From positions 6,501 to 54,018 of the forward strand of contig DCVA01000010.1 in the NCBI GenBank assembly GCA_002327925.1: 47,518 nt of DNA, in the 5' to 3' direction. The stretch comes from Anaerolineales bacterium UBA2200. Its GTDB lineage: Bacteria > Chloroflexota > Anaerolineae > UBA2200. A program made the translations under genes and the position numbers. The notes under the pieces are model-generated. The model was not told where the DNA came from, searched no databases, and was given only the letters and a program-made list of their open reading frames with translations. This document shows positions 8,041 through 16,200 of the stretch, piece by piece; position 1 is the stretch's first letter; each line of letters opens with the position of its first letter.

Positions 8041-9186
8041 ATGCTGAAAGTCGCGGTGGTCGGCACGGGCTTTATCGGTCCCGCACACGTCGAAGCGCTT
8101 CGCCGCATACACGCCCAGGTGGTGGGGCTGGTTGGCAGCAGTCCCGAGAGGGCGCTACAGAAGGCCGGCGAGCTGGGGGTAGAGCGGGTCTATGACTCGT
8201 TCGATGCCATGCTCGCGGATCCGGGCGTAGATGTGGTCCATCTGGCCACGCCGAACTATCTGCACTACCGGCAGGCCAGAGCGGCCCTGCTGGCCGGGAA
8301 GCATGTGGTGTGCGAGAAGCCGCTGGCGATGACCACCGCTGAATCCGCCGAGCTGGTCAGAATCGCCGCCGAAACGCAGCGTGTCAATGCGGTGTGCTTC
8401 AACCTGCGCTTTTATCCGATGGTCCATCAGGCGCGGGCGGTGGTGCAGAGCGGGGAACTGGGCGACCTGTTCATCGTGCACGGGTCGTATTTGCAGGACT
8501 GGCTGCTGCTGCCCACGGACTGGAACTGGCGGCTGGAGCCCTCCGTGGGAGGCACGTTGCGCGCCGTGGCGGATATCGGGTCGCACTGGCTCGACATGAT
8601 CACCTTCGTCACGGGTTTGCGTGTGTCGGAGGTGCTGGCCGATTTTGGCACCTTCCTTCCCGTGCGCTGCAAGCCAAGCGGCCCCGTGCGCACCTTTGCC
8701 GGCGAGGCCCGCGAGGCGTCGCCTGCCGCGGAGCAGCCCATCGCCACGGAGGACTATGCCAGCGTTCTTCTGCGCTTTCAGAACGGCGCGCGGGGCGCCG
8801 TCACCATCTCACAGATCAGCGCAGGGCACAAGAACCGGCTGCACTTTGAGATCAACTGCGCCAGGTCATCGCTTGGCTGGGACTCGCAGCGCCCCAACGA
8901 GCTGTGGACGGGGCATCGCGACCGCGCCAGCGAGCACCTGCTGAAGGATCCGTCGCTGCTGGCTCCTGCCGCCCGTTCGATCGCCGCCTACCCCGGCGGC
9001 CACTGCGAGGGCTATCCTGACACGTTCAAGCAGCTCTTCGCCACGGTGTACGAGCATATTCAATCGGCTGCGCCTGGCGCCAGACCGGAATTCCCCACCT
9101 TTGCCGACGGGCATTACGCCATGCTGCTGTGCGAGGCCATTGGAAACAGCGCCCTCGAGGGGCGTTGGGCCTCGGTACAAATCTAG
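8041..9186 (+). CDS. Gfo/Idh/MocA family oxidoreductase
   Basis: This 381-residue protein starts with a Rossmann motif (VAVVGTGFIGPAHVEAL), has the EKP signature around residue 95 (VVCEKPLAMTTAE) and, in the second domain, the DIGSHWLDM segment that carries the usual catalytic His region of many family members. It is longer than the paralogue at 5008-6024 because of an insertion of about 30 residues around SGPVRTFAGEAREAS. The ATG at 8041 follows AAGGAATGG. Transcription is divergent from the LacI gene, and the next gene's ribosome site overlaps this gene's stop codon, so the two form one unit. An NAD(P)-dependent sugar or polyol dehydrogenase is likely; the substrate is unknown. Confidence 0.88.
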   Translation: MLKVAVVGTGFIGPAHVEALRRIHAQVVGLVGSSPERALQKAGELGVERVYDSFDAMLADPGVDVVHLATPNYLHYRQARAALLAGKHVVCEKPLAMTTAESAELVRIAAETQRVNAVCFNLRFYPMVHQARAVVQSGELGDLFIVHGSYLQDWLLLPTDWNWRLEPSVGGTLRAVADIGSHWLDMITFVTGLRVSEVLADFGTFLPVRCKPSGPVRTFAGEAREASPAAEQPIATEDYASVLLRFQNGARGAVTISQISAGHKNRLHFEINCARSSLGWDSQRPNELWTGHRDRASEHLLKDPSLLAPAARSIAAYPGGHCEGYPDTFKQLFATVYEHIQSAAPGARPEFPTFADGHYAMLLCEAIGNSALEGRWASVQI

Positions 9187-9198
9187 GAGGTAAGCGCA

Positions 9199-10113
9199 AT
9201 GAAGCTCGGGGTTTTTACGGCCGCCTTTCCCAGCCTGTCGCTGGAGGAAATCGCACCATGGGCCACCAGGACCGGCTTTGAGATGCTGGAGATTGCCTGC
9301 TGGCCGGTCGGCAAGGCCAATCGCCGCTACGCCGGTGTGACCCACATCGACGTTGAGGGACTGACAAAGGCGCAGGCCGGTCAGATCGGGCAGATGCTCC
9401 AGTCGCACGGTCTGGGCATCTCCTCGCTCGGGTTTTACCCCAATGCCCTCCATGCCGATCCGGACGTTCGGAAAGAGGCGGCCGACCACCTGCGCAAGGT
9501 GATCGCCGCGGCGGAAATGCTGGGGGTGGAGGTGGTGGGCACCTTCATCGGCAGGGACAAGAACAGGACCACCGAGGCCAATCTCGAGTTGTACAGCCGG
9601 ATCTGGCCTCCCCTCGTCAAGTTCGCCGCCGATCACGGCGTCAAGATCGCCATCGAGAACTGCCCGATGATCTTTAGCAACGACGAATGGCCGGGCGGTA
9701 CGAACCTGGCCACGTCACCCTCGATCTGGCGGCGGATGTGGGAGATCATTCCGGATGGCAATTTTGGCCTGAACCTGGATCCCTCGCACCTGATCTGGCA
9801 GATGATCGACTATGTGCGTGTGGTCGAGGAATTCAAGCACAGGATCTTTCACGTCCATGCCAAGGACGTGCATATCGACCGGGAGGGTCTGTATCAGCAC
9901 GGAGTGCTCTCGCAGGGCATGGGCTGGCAGATACCGCGTCTTCCGGGCCTGGGTGACGTGGAATGGCCGCGCTTTATGGCCGCCCTGTACGCCGCCGGAT
10001 ACGATGCCACCGTCAGCATCGAGCACGAGGACCGCGCCTTTGAAAAGGATCTGGAGTTGGTCAGGCGGGGATTCCTGATCAGCCGCGATGTGCTGCGTCC
10101 ACTGATCCATTAG
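9199..10113 (+). CDS. Sugar phosphate isomerase/epimerase-like TIM-barrel protein
   Basis: This 304-residue protein matches the xylose isomerase-like AP endonuclease-2 superfamily, which includes IolE, IolI and hydroxypyruvate isomerase types. Typical blocks are visible: LGVFTAAFPSLSLEEIAPWA at the start, KIAIENCP around residue 152 with the metal-binding Glu, GLNLDPSHLIWQ with Asp and His, FHVHAKDVH, and SIEHEDRAF near the end. These are the usual divalent metal ligands. The start has a strong AGGAGG whose first bases overlap the stop of the preceding dehydrogenase gene. Together the two genes look like a dehydrogenase-isomerase pair for sugar or inositol-like catabolism. Confidence 0.85.
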   Translation: MKLGVFTAAFPSLSLEEIAPWATRTGFEMLEIACWPVGKANRRYAGVTHIDVEGLTKAQAGQIGQMLQSHGLGISSLGFYPNALHADPDVRKEAADHLRKVIAAAEMLGVEVVGTFIGRDKNRTTEANLELYSRIWPPLVKFAADHGVKIAIENCPMIFSNDEWPGGTNLATSPSIWRRMWEIIPDGNFGLNLDPSHLIWQMIDYVRVVEEFKHRIFHVHAKDVHIDREGLYQHGVLSQGMGWQIPRLPGLGDVEWPRFMAALYAAGYDATVSIEHEDRAFEKDLELVRRGFLISRDVLRPLIH

Positions 10114-10140
10114 AAGCAGAGGGCGCAGAACGGAGCAACC

Positions 10141-10178
10141 GCCGGGGCGTGAGTCGCGCCCCGGCTCTGGCTTCTTCG
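10141..10178 (+). terminator. Rho-independent terminator after the isomerase gene
   Basis: GCCGGGGCG (10141-10149) pairs perfectly with CGCCCCGGC (10157-10165) across a 7-base loop, and a T-rich tail (TCTGGCTTCTTCG) follows. It lies 27 bases after the isomerase stop. Confidence 0.6.
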
Positions 10179-10215
10179 CTGGCGGACCTTGCCGGAGCCG
10201 GCTGGCCCGGGCCGG

Positions 10216-11223
10216 CTAGTCCAGCGGGAGGCGCACCGGCTTGCCCGTTTGCGCTGACAAATCGAGCGCCAACCCCGTCTGCACGCTGGTGGCGATATTC
10301 TCCACGCTCAGGAAGGACTCTTTGCCCGTCAGGATGCAGTCCACAAAGTGGTCGACTTCCTCCGGAAACGGGTGGTGCGTGACCTGCGGCGTGTCGGGGT
10401 AGACACTCGGCAGGACGATCCAGTCCGTCTGTCCGGCGAATCGGTCGGCATGCAGCTTGCCGTCTCGTACGCAGCCCTTGCTTCCGCCGATGACCAGCGG
10501 AAACACGTAGGGGGCGTGGACCTCAAAGCTGGCCGATAGAGAGGCGATGATACCGTTCCTAAACCGGATCACGCCGCTGATCGTCGGCTCGTACTCATAG
10601 TCCTGACGGTTGCGGCGCCCCTGGTAGGCGAACACTTCGTCCACCTCGCCGCCAAAGCTGCACAGCAGATCCACGGCGTGGCAGCCCGCGGCGGCAATGA
10701 CTGTGCCACCCTGCTTCCTGGTGATGCCCCAGGTGAAACCGGGCCACCAGGGCCCCTGCTCCGAGAAGTAGCCCGCCTCCATGAATACGATATCCCCCAG
10801 CGTGCCGTCATTGACCAGATTGCGCAGCAGCTCGACGTAGGGATTCCAGTGCAGCTCAAAACCCACCAGTGTCTTGATTCCCGACTGCCGCACGGCTTCC
10901 CTGGCCAGGGCATAATCAGCCATGTTGAGGGCCAGAGGCTTCTCGATGAGGGCGTGCTTTCCGGCCCTGGCACACTGCATGAGGTCCGATACGTGCCGGT
11001 CATTGGGCGTGCAGATGGACACGACCCCCAGGTCAGAGCGCTTGAGCATCTCGCTCAGGTCGTCATACACCTCACAGGTCAGTCCGAGCTCGCGCGTTTT
11101 GGCAAGCGCACCTTCCTTGCTGCGGCTTCCTACGGCGACAACCTCTGTGTGCGGGTTCGCCATATAGGCCTTCAGGTGCTCTTTGGAAACCCAGCCCGCA
11201 CCCCATACTGCTGCTCCCAACAT
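10216..11223 (-). CDS. Gfo/Idh/MocA family oxidoreductase
   Basis: This 335-residue protein has the nucleotide-binding strand at the N-terminus (LGAAVWGAGWVSKEHL), an acidic second strand replaced by VAVGSRSKE (suggesting NADP preference, weakly), and the EKP signature (HALIEKPLALN) about residue 90. The C-terminal domain contains AAGCHAVDLLCSF with the family's usual His. It is convergent with the isomerase gene. The ATG at 11223 is only three bases from the RNase D stop, and its GGAGGT ribosome site lies within the last codons of RNase D, so translation is probably coupled. Its pairing with RNase D has no obvious metabolic logic. It may belong functionally with the locus on its left. Confidence 0.87.
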   Translation of the reverse strand: MLGAAVWGAGWVSKEHLKAYMANPHTEVVAVGSRSKEGALAKTRELGLTCEVYDDLSEMLKRSDLGVVSICTPNDRHVSDLMQCARAGKHALIEKPLALNMADYALAREAVRQSGIKTLVGFELHWNPYVELLRNLVNDGTLGDIVFMEAGYFSEQGPWWPGFTWGITRKQGGTVIAAAGCHAVDLLCSFGGEVDEVFAYQGRRNRQDYEYEPTISGVIRFRNGIIASLSASFEVHAPYVFPLVIGGSKGCVRDGKLHADRFAGQTDWIVLPSVYPDTPQVTHHPFPEEVDHFVDCILTGKESFLSVENIATSVQTGLALDLSAQTGKPVRLPLD

Positions 11224-11226
11224 GCG

Positions 11227-12393
11227 TCATACCTCCAGAACGATTTTGAGCTCGCTTTCCAGCACGGAGCGCTGCCAGCGTTTGAGGGACGACTCGAGGC
11301 CAGCGTCCACCTCCCCGGCGGGCAAACGGGCCATACGCTCCAGCGTCTCCGAGGTCACCAGCAGCCCCGGGTGGATCCCCAGGCAGGCGGCCGCCTCCTC
11401 CCGCACCTGCTTCAGCCGAACGACCCTTTCCTTCTGCTCCGTGGTGAGCGGGGCAAAGCGTACCCCGTTCGACAGCCGTCGCCGCGGCAGGTTGGCCTCG
11501 GAGGCGTTGTGCACGGCGGCCAGAACGCGTGGGGCCAGGCGCCGCAGGATGCCCAGGTTGGCGGTGGCCGTGCGGTACACCTGCTCGCGCGTGCTCGGGG
11601 GCTCCAGGGCCCAGGAGATCAGCACCCGATCCGATAGCACCTTGAAAGGTGGTCTATCCCAGGAGCGGGCTGCCTCGTCCCGCACCAGGACCAGGTTGTG
11701 CAGAATGGCCCGCTGCTGAGGGGTCAGGTGTGTGGTCCCTTTGACATCCAGCCAGGACGGCTCGCGGGGAGGCGCGGGGGTAACCTGCTCCAGCAGGGCG
11801 AACTCTTCCTCCGCCCACTCCAGTCTGCCGAGCCGCTCGAGCTGTCCCCTGAGCCGTTCCCAGAGAGGCAGCAGGTAGGCCGTATCCAGGGCGGCATAGA
11901 GGAGCTGCTGGGGGTTCAGCGGCCGCCTGGCCCAGTCGTCGCGCTGGTGTCCTTTGGCCAGATCCAGGCCGAAATCCTCGGACAACAGTGCCGCCAGGCC
12001 AAACGCCGGCCTGCCCAGTAGCTGCGCGGCCATGGCTGTGTCGACGATGTTGTGCGGGGCAAAGCCAAAGGCCTTCTTGAGCAGGCGGATATCATAGTCG
12101 GCGCCGTGAAACACCTTCAGGATGCTGCCGTCGGCCAGCAGAGGTCCCAGCTCCTGCATTCCCTCCGGCGCTCCCAGCGGATCCAGGATGACATTGCCCG
12201 CCGCGGTGGTGATCTGCACCAGGCAGGCCTTTTCCTGGTAGGAATAGAGACTGTCCGCCTCCAGGTCGATGGCCAGAGCCGGGGGCCTGCCCAGTTCCCG
12301 GAGGTACGAGGTGACGGCGGGCGACTTGTCCAGCAGGCGGTAGGAGGCCTGCGGCACGCGCGACGGACCGGATGCGGCCGGGCTAGATTCCAC
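11227..12393 (-). CDS. rnd: Ribonuclease D (DEDDy 3'-5' exonuclease with HRDC)
   Basis: This 388-residue protein has all DEDDy exonuclease motifs: Exo I AIDLEAD (D43, E45), Exo II HGADYD (D101) and Exo III LLYAALD (Y166, D170). The C-terminal half (roughly 215-385) carries HRDC-like helices, as in RNase D, a 3'-end processing exonuclease for tRNA and other small RNAs. Length is normal for the family. The start is a GTG at 12393 that overlaps the end of the DUF1847 gene by 11 bases, and no better ATG lies near the conserved region, so I keep it. It is the middle gene of a three-gene minus-strand operon. Confidence 0.9.
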   Translation of the reverse strand: MESSPAASGPSRVPQASYRLLDKSPAVTSYLRELGRPPALAIDLEADSLYSYQEKACLVQITTAAGNVILDPLGAPEGMQELGPLLADGSILKVFHGADYDIRLLKKAFGFAPHNIVDTAMAAQLLGRPAFGLAALLSEDFGLDLAKGHQRDDWARRPLNPQQLLYAALDTAYLLPLWERLRGQLERLGRLEWAEEEFALLEQVTPAPPREPSWLDVKGTTHLTPQQRAILHNLVLVRDEAARSWDRPPFKVLSDRVLISWALEPPSTREQVYRTATANLGILRRLAPRVLAAVHNASEANLPRRRLSNGVRFAPLTTEQKERVVRLKQVREEAAACLGIHPGLLVTSETLERMARLPAGEVDAGLESSLKRWQRSVLESELKIVLEV

Positions 12394-13024
12394 TGGGACG
12401 CGGGGCCTTGCGGTAGTTCTGGTAAAGGTACAGGGTGGCGATCGCGTTGTGACCTGTGACGCGATCCTTGGCCACCAGCACGGTTACAGGGGCCTCTGAG
12501 TGGCGGAAGAACAGGCTGTCGTGCCCCACACACAGGCCCATGGCGATGTTCAGGCCCGTTCCCGCGTCGTTGAGCAGCATGGCCTGGGCGATGGGGTTGC
12601 AGGCCGATTCGAACTGGCCGGGGCACAACTTTTCCTCGTCGGCCACGCCCAGCTCTTCCTTGGGCACTGAGCCCACCTTGCAGCAAATCGTGTAGACGTC
12701 AAAGCCGTTTGCCTCCAGGATCTCCTGCAGCAGCGCCGCCTCGCGGGCCAGGCCGATGCAGTGAGCCACCCCCAGCTTGTTGACGCCGAGGCGGCGGGCA
12801 AAGCCCATCACCTCCTGCACGCGGCCGTCCCTGCAGTAGCCTGCGGACTCGGTTACGGCAGAGGCACGCGCCAGCTCGTGGGTCTCGGGCTCGTCATACT
12901 CGGCACGGGCCCGGGCCAGAGTCTGCGCGTCCTCCTGGGCCATGGGGCAGTAGCGGGGGTAGGGCTTGGTTCCCGGTTCATCACGGCAGGCCTGTACACG
13001 GCAGGTGGAGCATTGTAGTTGCAT
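12383..13024 (-). CDS. DUF1847 metal-binding protein
   Basis: This 213-residue protein matches DUF1847, a family of cysteine-rich presumed metal-binding proteins of unknown function. Near the N-terminus a CSTCRVQAC cluster appears, then CPM; later cysteines are at GVAHCIGLA, YTICCKVG, LCPGQ, SACNP and GLCVGHD. The conserved stretch KVGSVPKEELG is present. A longer frame would begin at 13081, but the ATG at 13024 has AAAGGAG ten bases upstream and starts right before the cysteine cluster. It is the first gene of the operon with RNase D and overlaps that gene by 11 bases. A promoter lies directly upstream. Confidence 0.85.
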   Translation of the reverse strand: MQLQCSTCRVQACRDEPGTKPYPRYCPMAQEDAQTLARARAEYDEPETHELARASAVTESAGYCRDGRVQEVMGFARRLGVNKLGVAHCIGLAREAALLQEILEANGFDVYTICCKVGSVPKEELGVADEEKLCPGQFESACNPIAQAMLLNDAGTGLNIAMGLCVGHDSLFFRHSEAPVTVLVAKDRVTGHNAIATLYLYQNYRKAPRPSGI

Positions 13025-13052
13025 GGGTGGGGTTCTCCTTTCGACTGCCGCG

Positions 13053-13081
13053 ATTCTAGCACAGGGCTGCGGCAGGGGCAA
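13053..13081 (-). promoter_or_regulatory. Promoter of the DUF1847-rnd operon
   Basis: On the minus strand, TTGCCC (13076-13081), a 17-base spacer and TAGAAT (13053-13058) make a good sigma-70 type promoter, with a start point near 13046 and a leader of about 22 bases. Confidence 0.65.
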
Positions 13082-13164
13082 GCGAGCGACGGTGTACCGC
13101 GAACCTCAGCGGTCGCGGTCCGGCAAGAGTCGACAACCAGACTCCGCGCAGGCAACGATTGCTG

Positions 13165-13193
13165 TTGACATGTAACCCCGTCTATACTATACT
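13165..13193 (+). promoter_or_regulatory. Consensus promoter of the large secreted protein gene
   Basis: TTGACA (13165-13170), a 17-base spacer and TATACT (13188-13193) match the sigma-70 consensus at eleven of twelve positions. The predicted leader is about 70 bases. Confidence 0.8.
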
Positions 13194-13271
13194 GTCTCCT
13201 GGATGCGCCGGACGCTTCACCCGCACACTCCATTGCGCCGTACCCTGCCAACCTTGCTCAAGGAGATCACC

Positions 13272-16200
13272 ATGGCAACACGCGCCCGCTACACCCTTCT
13301 CGTGCCCTTCGTCCTGACCCTGTTCACCCTTTCCCTGTTCCTGCTTCAGCTTGCCAATCCGGCTGGAGTATCGGCCGCTCCCCTCGACCAGGCCGTGTGC
13401 GAGGCGCCCGCCGGCCTGAACGGCACGTGGGACTCTGGCGCCAAGACCTGCACCATCGCCACGGGTCGTACCGGCACCATACCGTCCGGAACCACCGTCG
13501 ATGTGTACAACCTGTACCACCTGGCCGTCGAGTCCGGCGCCACGCTGAACGTGTACGGCACACTCGGGCTGTGGGCCGGACGGCTTGACCTCTACGGAAC
13601 GGCCAATGTGCAGAGCGGCGGCGTCATCGACTGCCGCGGCGACGAAGCGAACGCCAACCACGGCGGGAGCGAGGTCTACGGAACACTGAACGTGAACAGC
13701 GGCGGCCAGTACATTATGTACGGCGGCACCACCCGCGGCGGGTTCATGGACATCAATGCCACAGGCGTGGTGAACAACCATGGCAACATCGAGACCTACA
13801 GCCCGGCCGATTGGTTCATCGACGGCTCGCTGCTCAACTATGCCACGGTCATCGTGCGCGGCCCGGCCGACGTCACCCTGTACGGCGCCTTCGAGAATTA
13901 CTCTGGCGCCAACCTGTACATCTATGGCCAGATCACCGGCATGCCCTATGAAGTGCTGCGCAACTACTCTGGTGCGCATATTTACCTGTACAAGACCGCC
14001 GTCGATGACCAGGGCCTGCTCTACCTGAGCAACGGCTTTGTCTTCCAGAACCAGGGCACCATCGATGTGAACATAAACTGCCATGTGACCATCCAGGGAA
14101 GCTTTAACAACGAGGGCACCATCTTTAACTATGGCCAGTGGGACACCAGCAACAAGCTCACCAATAGCTACACAGGCGTCTTTCACAACTATGGCTCGGT
14201 GGCGCTCGAGTACGCCTTTGACAACTATGGTCAGATGGACGGCTACGGCAGCTGGGACTTGAAGTATGATCTTGAGGGGCACAACTACCGCACCCTGTCC
14301 ATGACTGGCGGGGTGGCCCTGAGCCAGGGCTTTGATCTGGTCAACGGCGTGACCGGCACGATGTCTATCGGCTACCAGGTGACCACGGGCACCGGAGGCG
14401 GCAGCATCCAGAACTATGGCCAGCTCGATCTCAACAGCGGGGCCAGGATCAACCTGAACTCCTCGTCCTATCTGCAGAACCATTCCGGCGGCGTGGTCGA
14501 CCACTATGGCTGGGTGACCAGCACCATCTCTATCCTGAACGACGGCACCTACTACAAACACTGCGGCGCCGTGCTGAGCGCGCCGGGTGTGCAGGGCACC
14601 CCGCTGATCGACCTGTGCGTGGGCACGATCCGCATCTTCAAGAGCGCGGTAGGCGGCGATGGCGTGTTCGACTATACCGGTCAGGGAACAGGTCTGCCGG
14701 CCACCTTCGCCATCGCCACCAGCAGCGGCAGCGGCTCGCGCACCGACACCAACCTCACGGCCCAAAAACGCTACACCGTCACCGAGGCCGCCGAATCGGG
14801 CTGGATCTTTACCAGTCTGAACTGTGTCGACTCGGACGGCGGCACGACCACCTCCGGATCGACGGCCTATATCGACCTGGACGAGGGCCAAACCATCACC
14901 TGCACCTTTACCAACACGGCCGACGGCCACCTGATCGTCCAAAAAGAGACCCTCCCCGACGGTGACTCCACGTGGTTCCCATTCATCTTCCCTGCATTTG
15001 GCTCCAGTCTACACGATGGCATGTCGTTCACGGCTCAGGTTAGGCCCGGGACTTACTATGTGACCGAGACCGTGGTGAGCGGCTGGATGACCCCCACCAT
15101 CACCTGCTCCGACGCGGACAGCACCGGTTCTGGCTACAATGCCACCTATCGCATCGCTGCTGGCGAGTGGGTTACTTGCACCTTCACCAACGCCAAGAAG
15201 GCCCGGCTGACGGTCGACAAGGCGGTGGTGCCCAGTCCGAACGAGACGCTGTTCCATTTCGACTATCCCGGGGTCAGCATGAACCTGGGGGAATCGGACC
15301 TGGTGAATCTCACGAACCTGGCGCCAGGCACACACCGTGTGACTGAGACGGTGACCAGCGGCTGGCGCCTGACTAACTTGTCGTGCACCGATGCCAACAC
15401 TTACCTCTCGGGCACCACCGCGGTCTATCAACTGGAGCCCGGCGAGTGGGTCACCTGCACCTTTACCAACGAGCTGCTCGGACACATAAATCTGTGCAAA
15501 GAGACCGTGCCAGACGGCAATTCGACCCTGTTCAGCTTTGAAGGTTCCTTCTCGGCCGACCTGGGTGATAACCAGTGCACCACCGACCATCTGCTTGCTG
15601 GTGCTCACTTTTACACCGAGACAGCCAAAACCGGCTGGATGGCGCCGCAGATCGTCTGCTCCGACAGCGACAGCGTCGGCAGCGGCTACAGCGTAGAGTA
15701 CCGCCTCGACCCGGGCGAATGGGTGACCTGCACCTTTACCAACGTGATGGGACCGGACCTGGCCATCCGCAAGAGCGTCGAGCCAGCGCAGGCGCTGCCC
15801 GGTGGGGCGCTCACCTACACCCTGTCCTACTGGAATCACGGGCAGTTCACCTCTACCCTGGCCACAGTCAGCGATGTGCTGCCTCCGGGCGTGACGGTCG
15901 ACTCCTGGTCCAGCAGCGGCCCGTCTGCCACGATGACCAGCAGCACCAGCCCGCTCGCCTGGCAAATAGGGGCGCTGGCGCCATCGGCGTCTGGCTCGAT
16001 CACGCTCTACGCCCGTGCGCCGCAGGAGTGCGTCAGGGAACAGCGCATGGTGACCAACACCGCCACCATCAGCGGCACGGTAGGCGAGGCCAACACCGCG
16101 GACAACAGCTACCTGAATGGCTTTAATCTGCTGACCAGCGTGTACGCCACGCCTCGCTTTACGTCAAGCAACGCGTCCGGCTGCGTGCCGCTCACGGTGT

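Noticed and set aside
13024..13164. A structured or coding element in the gap upstream of the large secreted protein
   Set aside because: Only the two promoters are supported; no ORF, hairpin or RNA-like pattern was found.
13182..14942. A 586-residue open frame on the minus strand opposite the large secreted protein
   Set aside because: It is the reverse reading of repetitive secreted-protein codons; it shows no domain and no ribosome site, while the plus-strand gene has a signal peptide and known modules.
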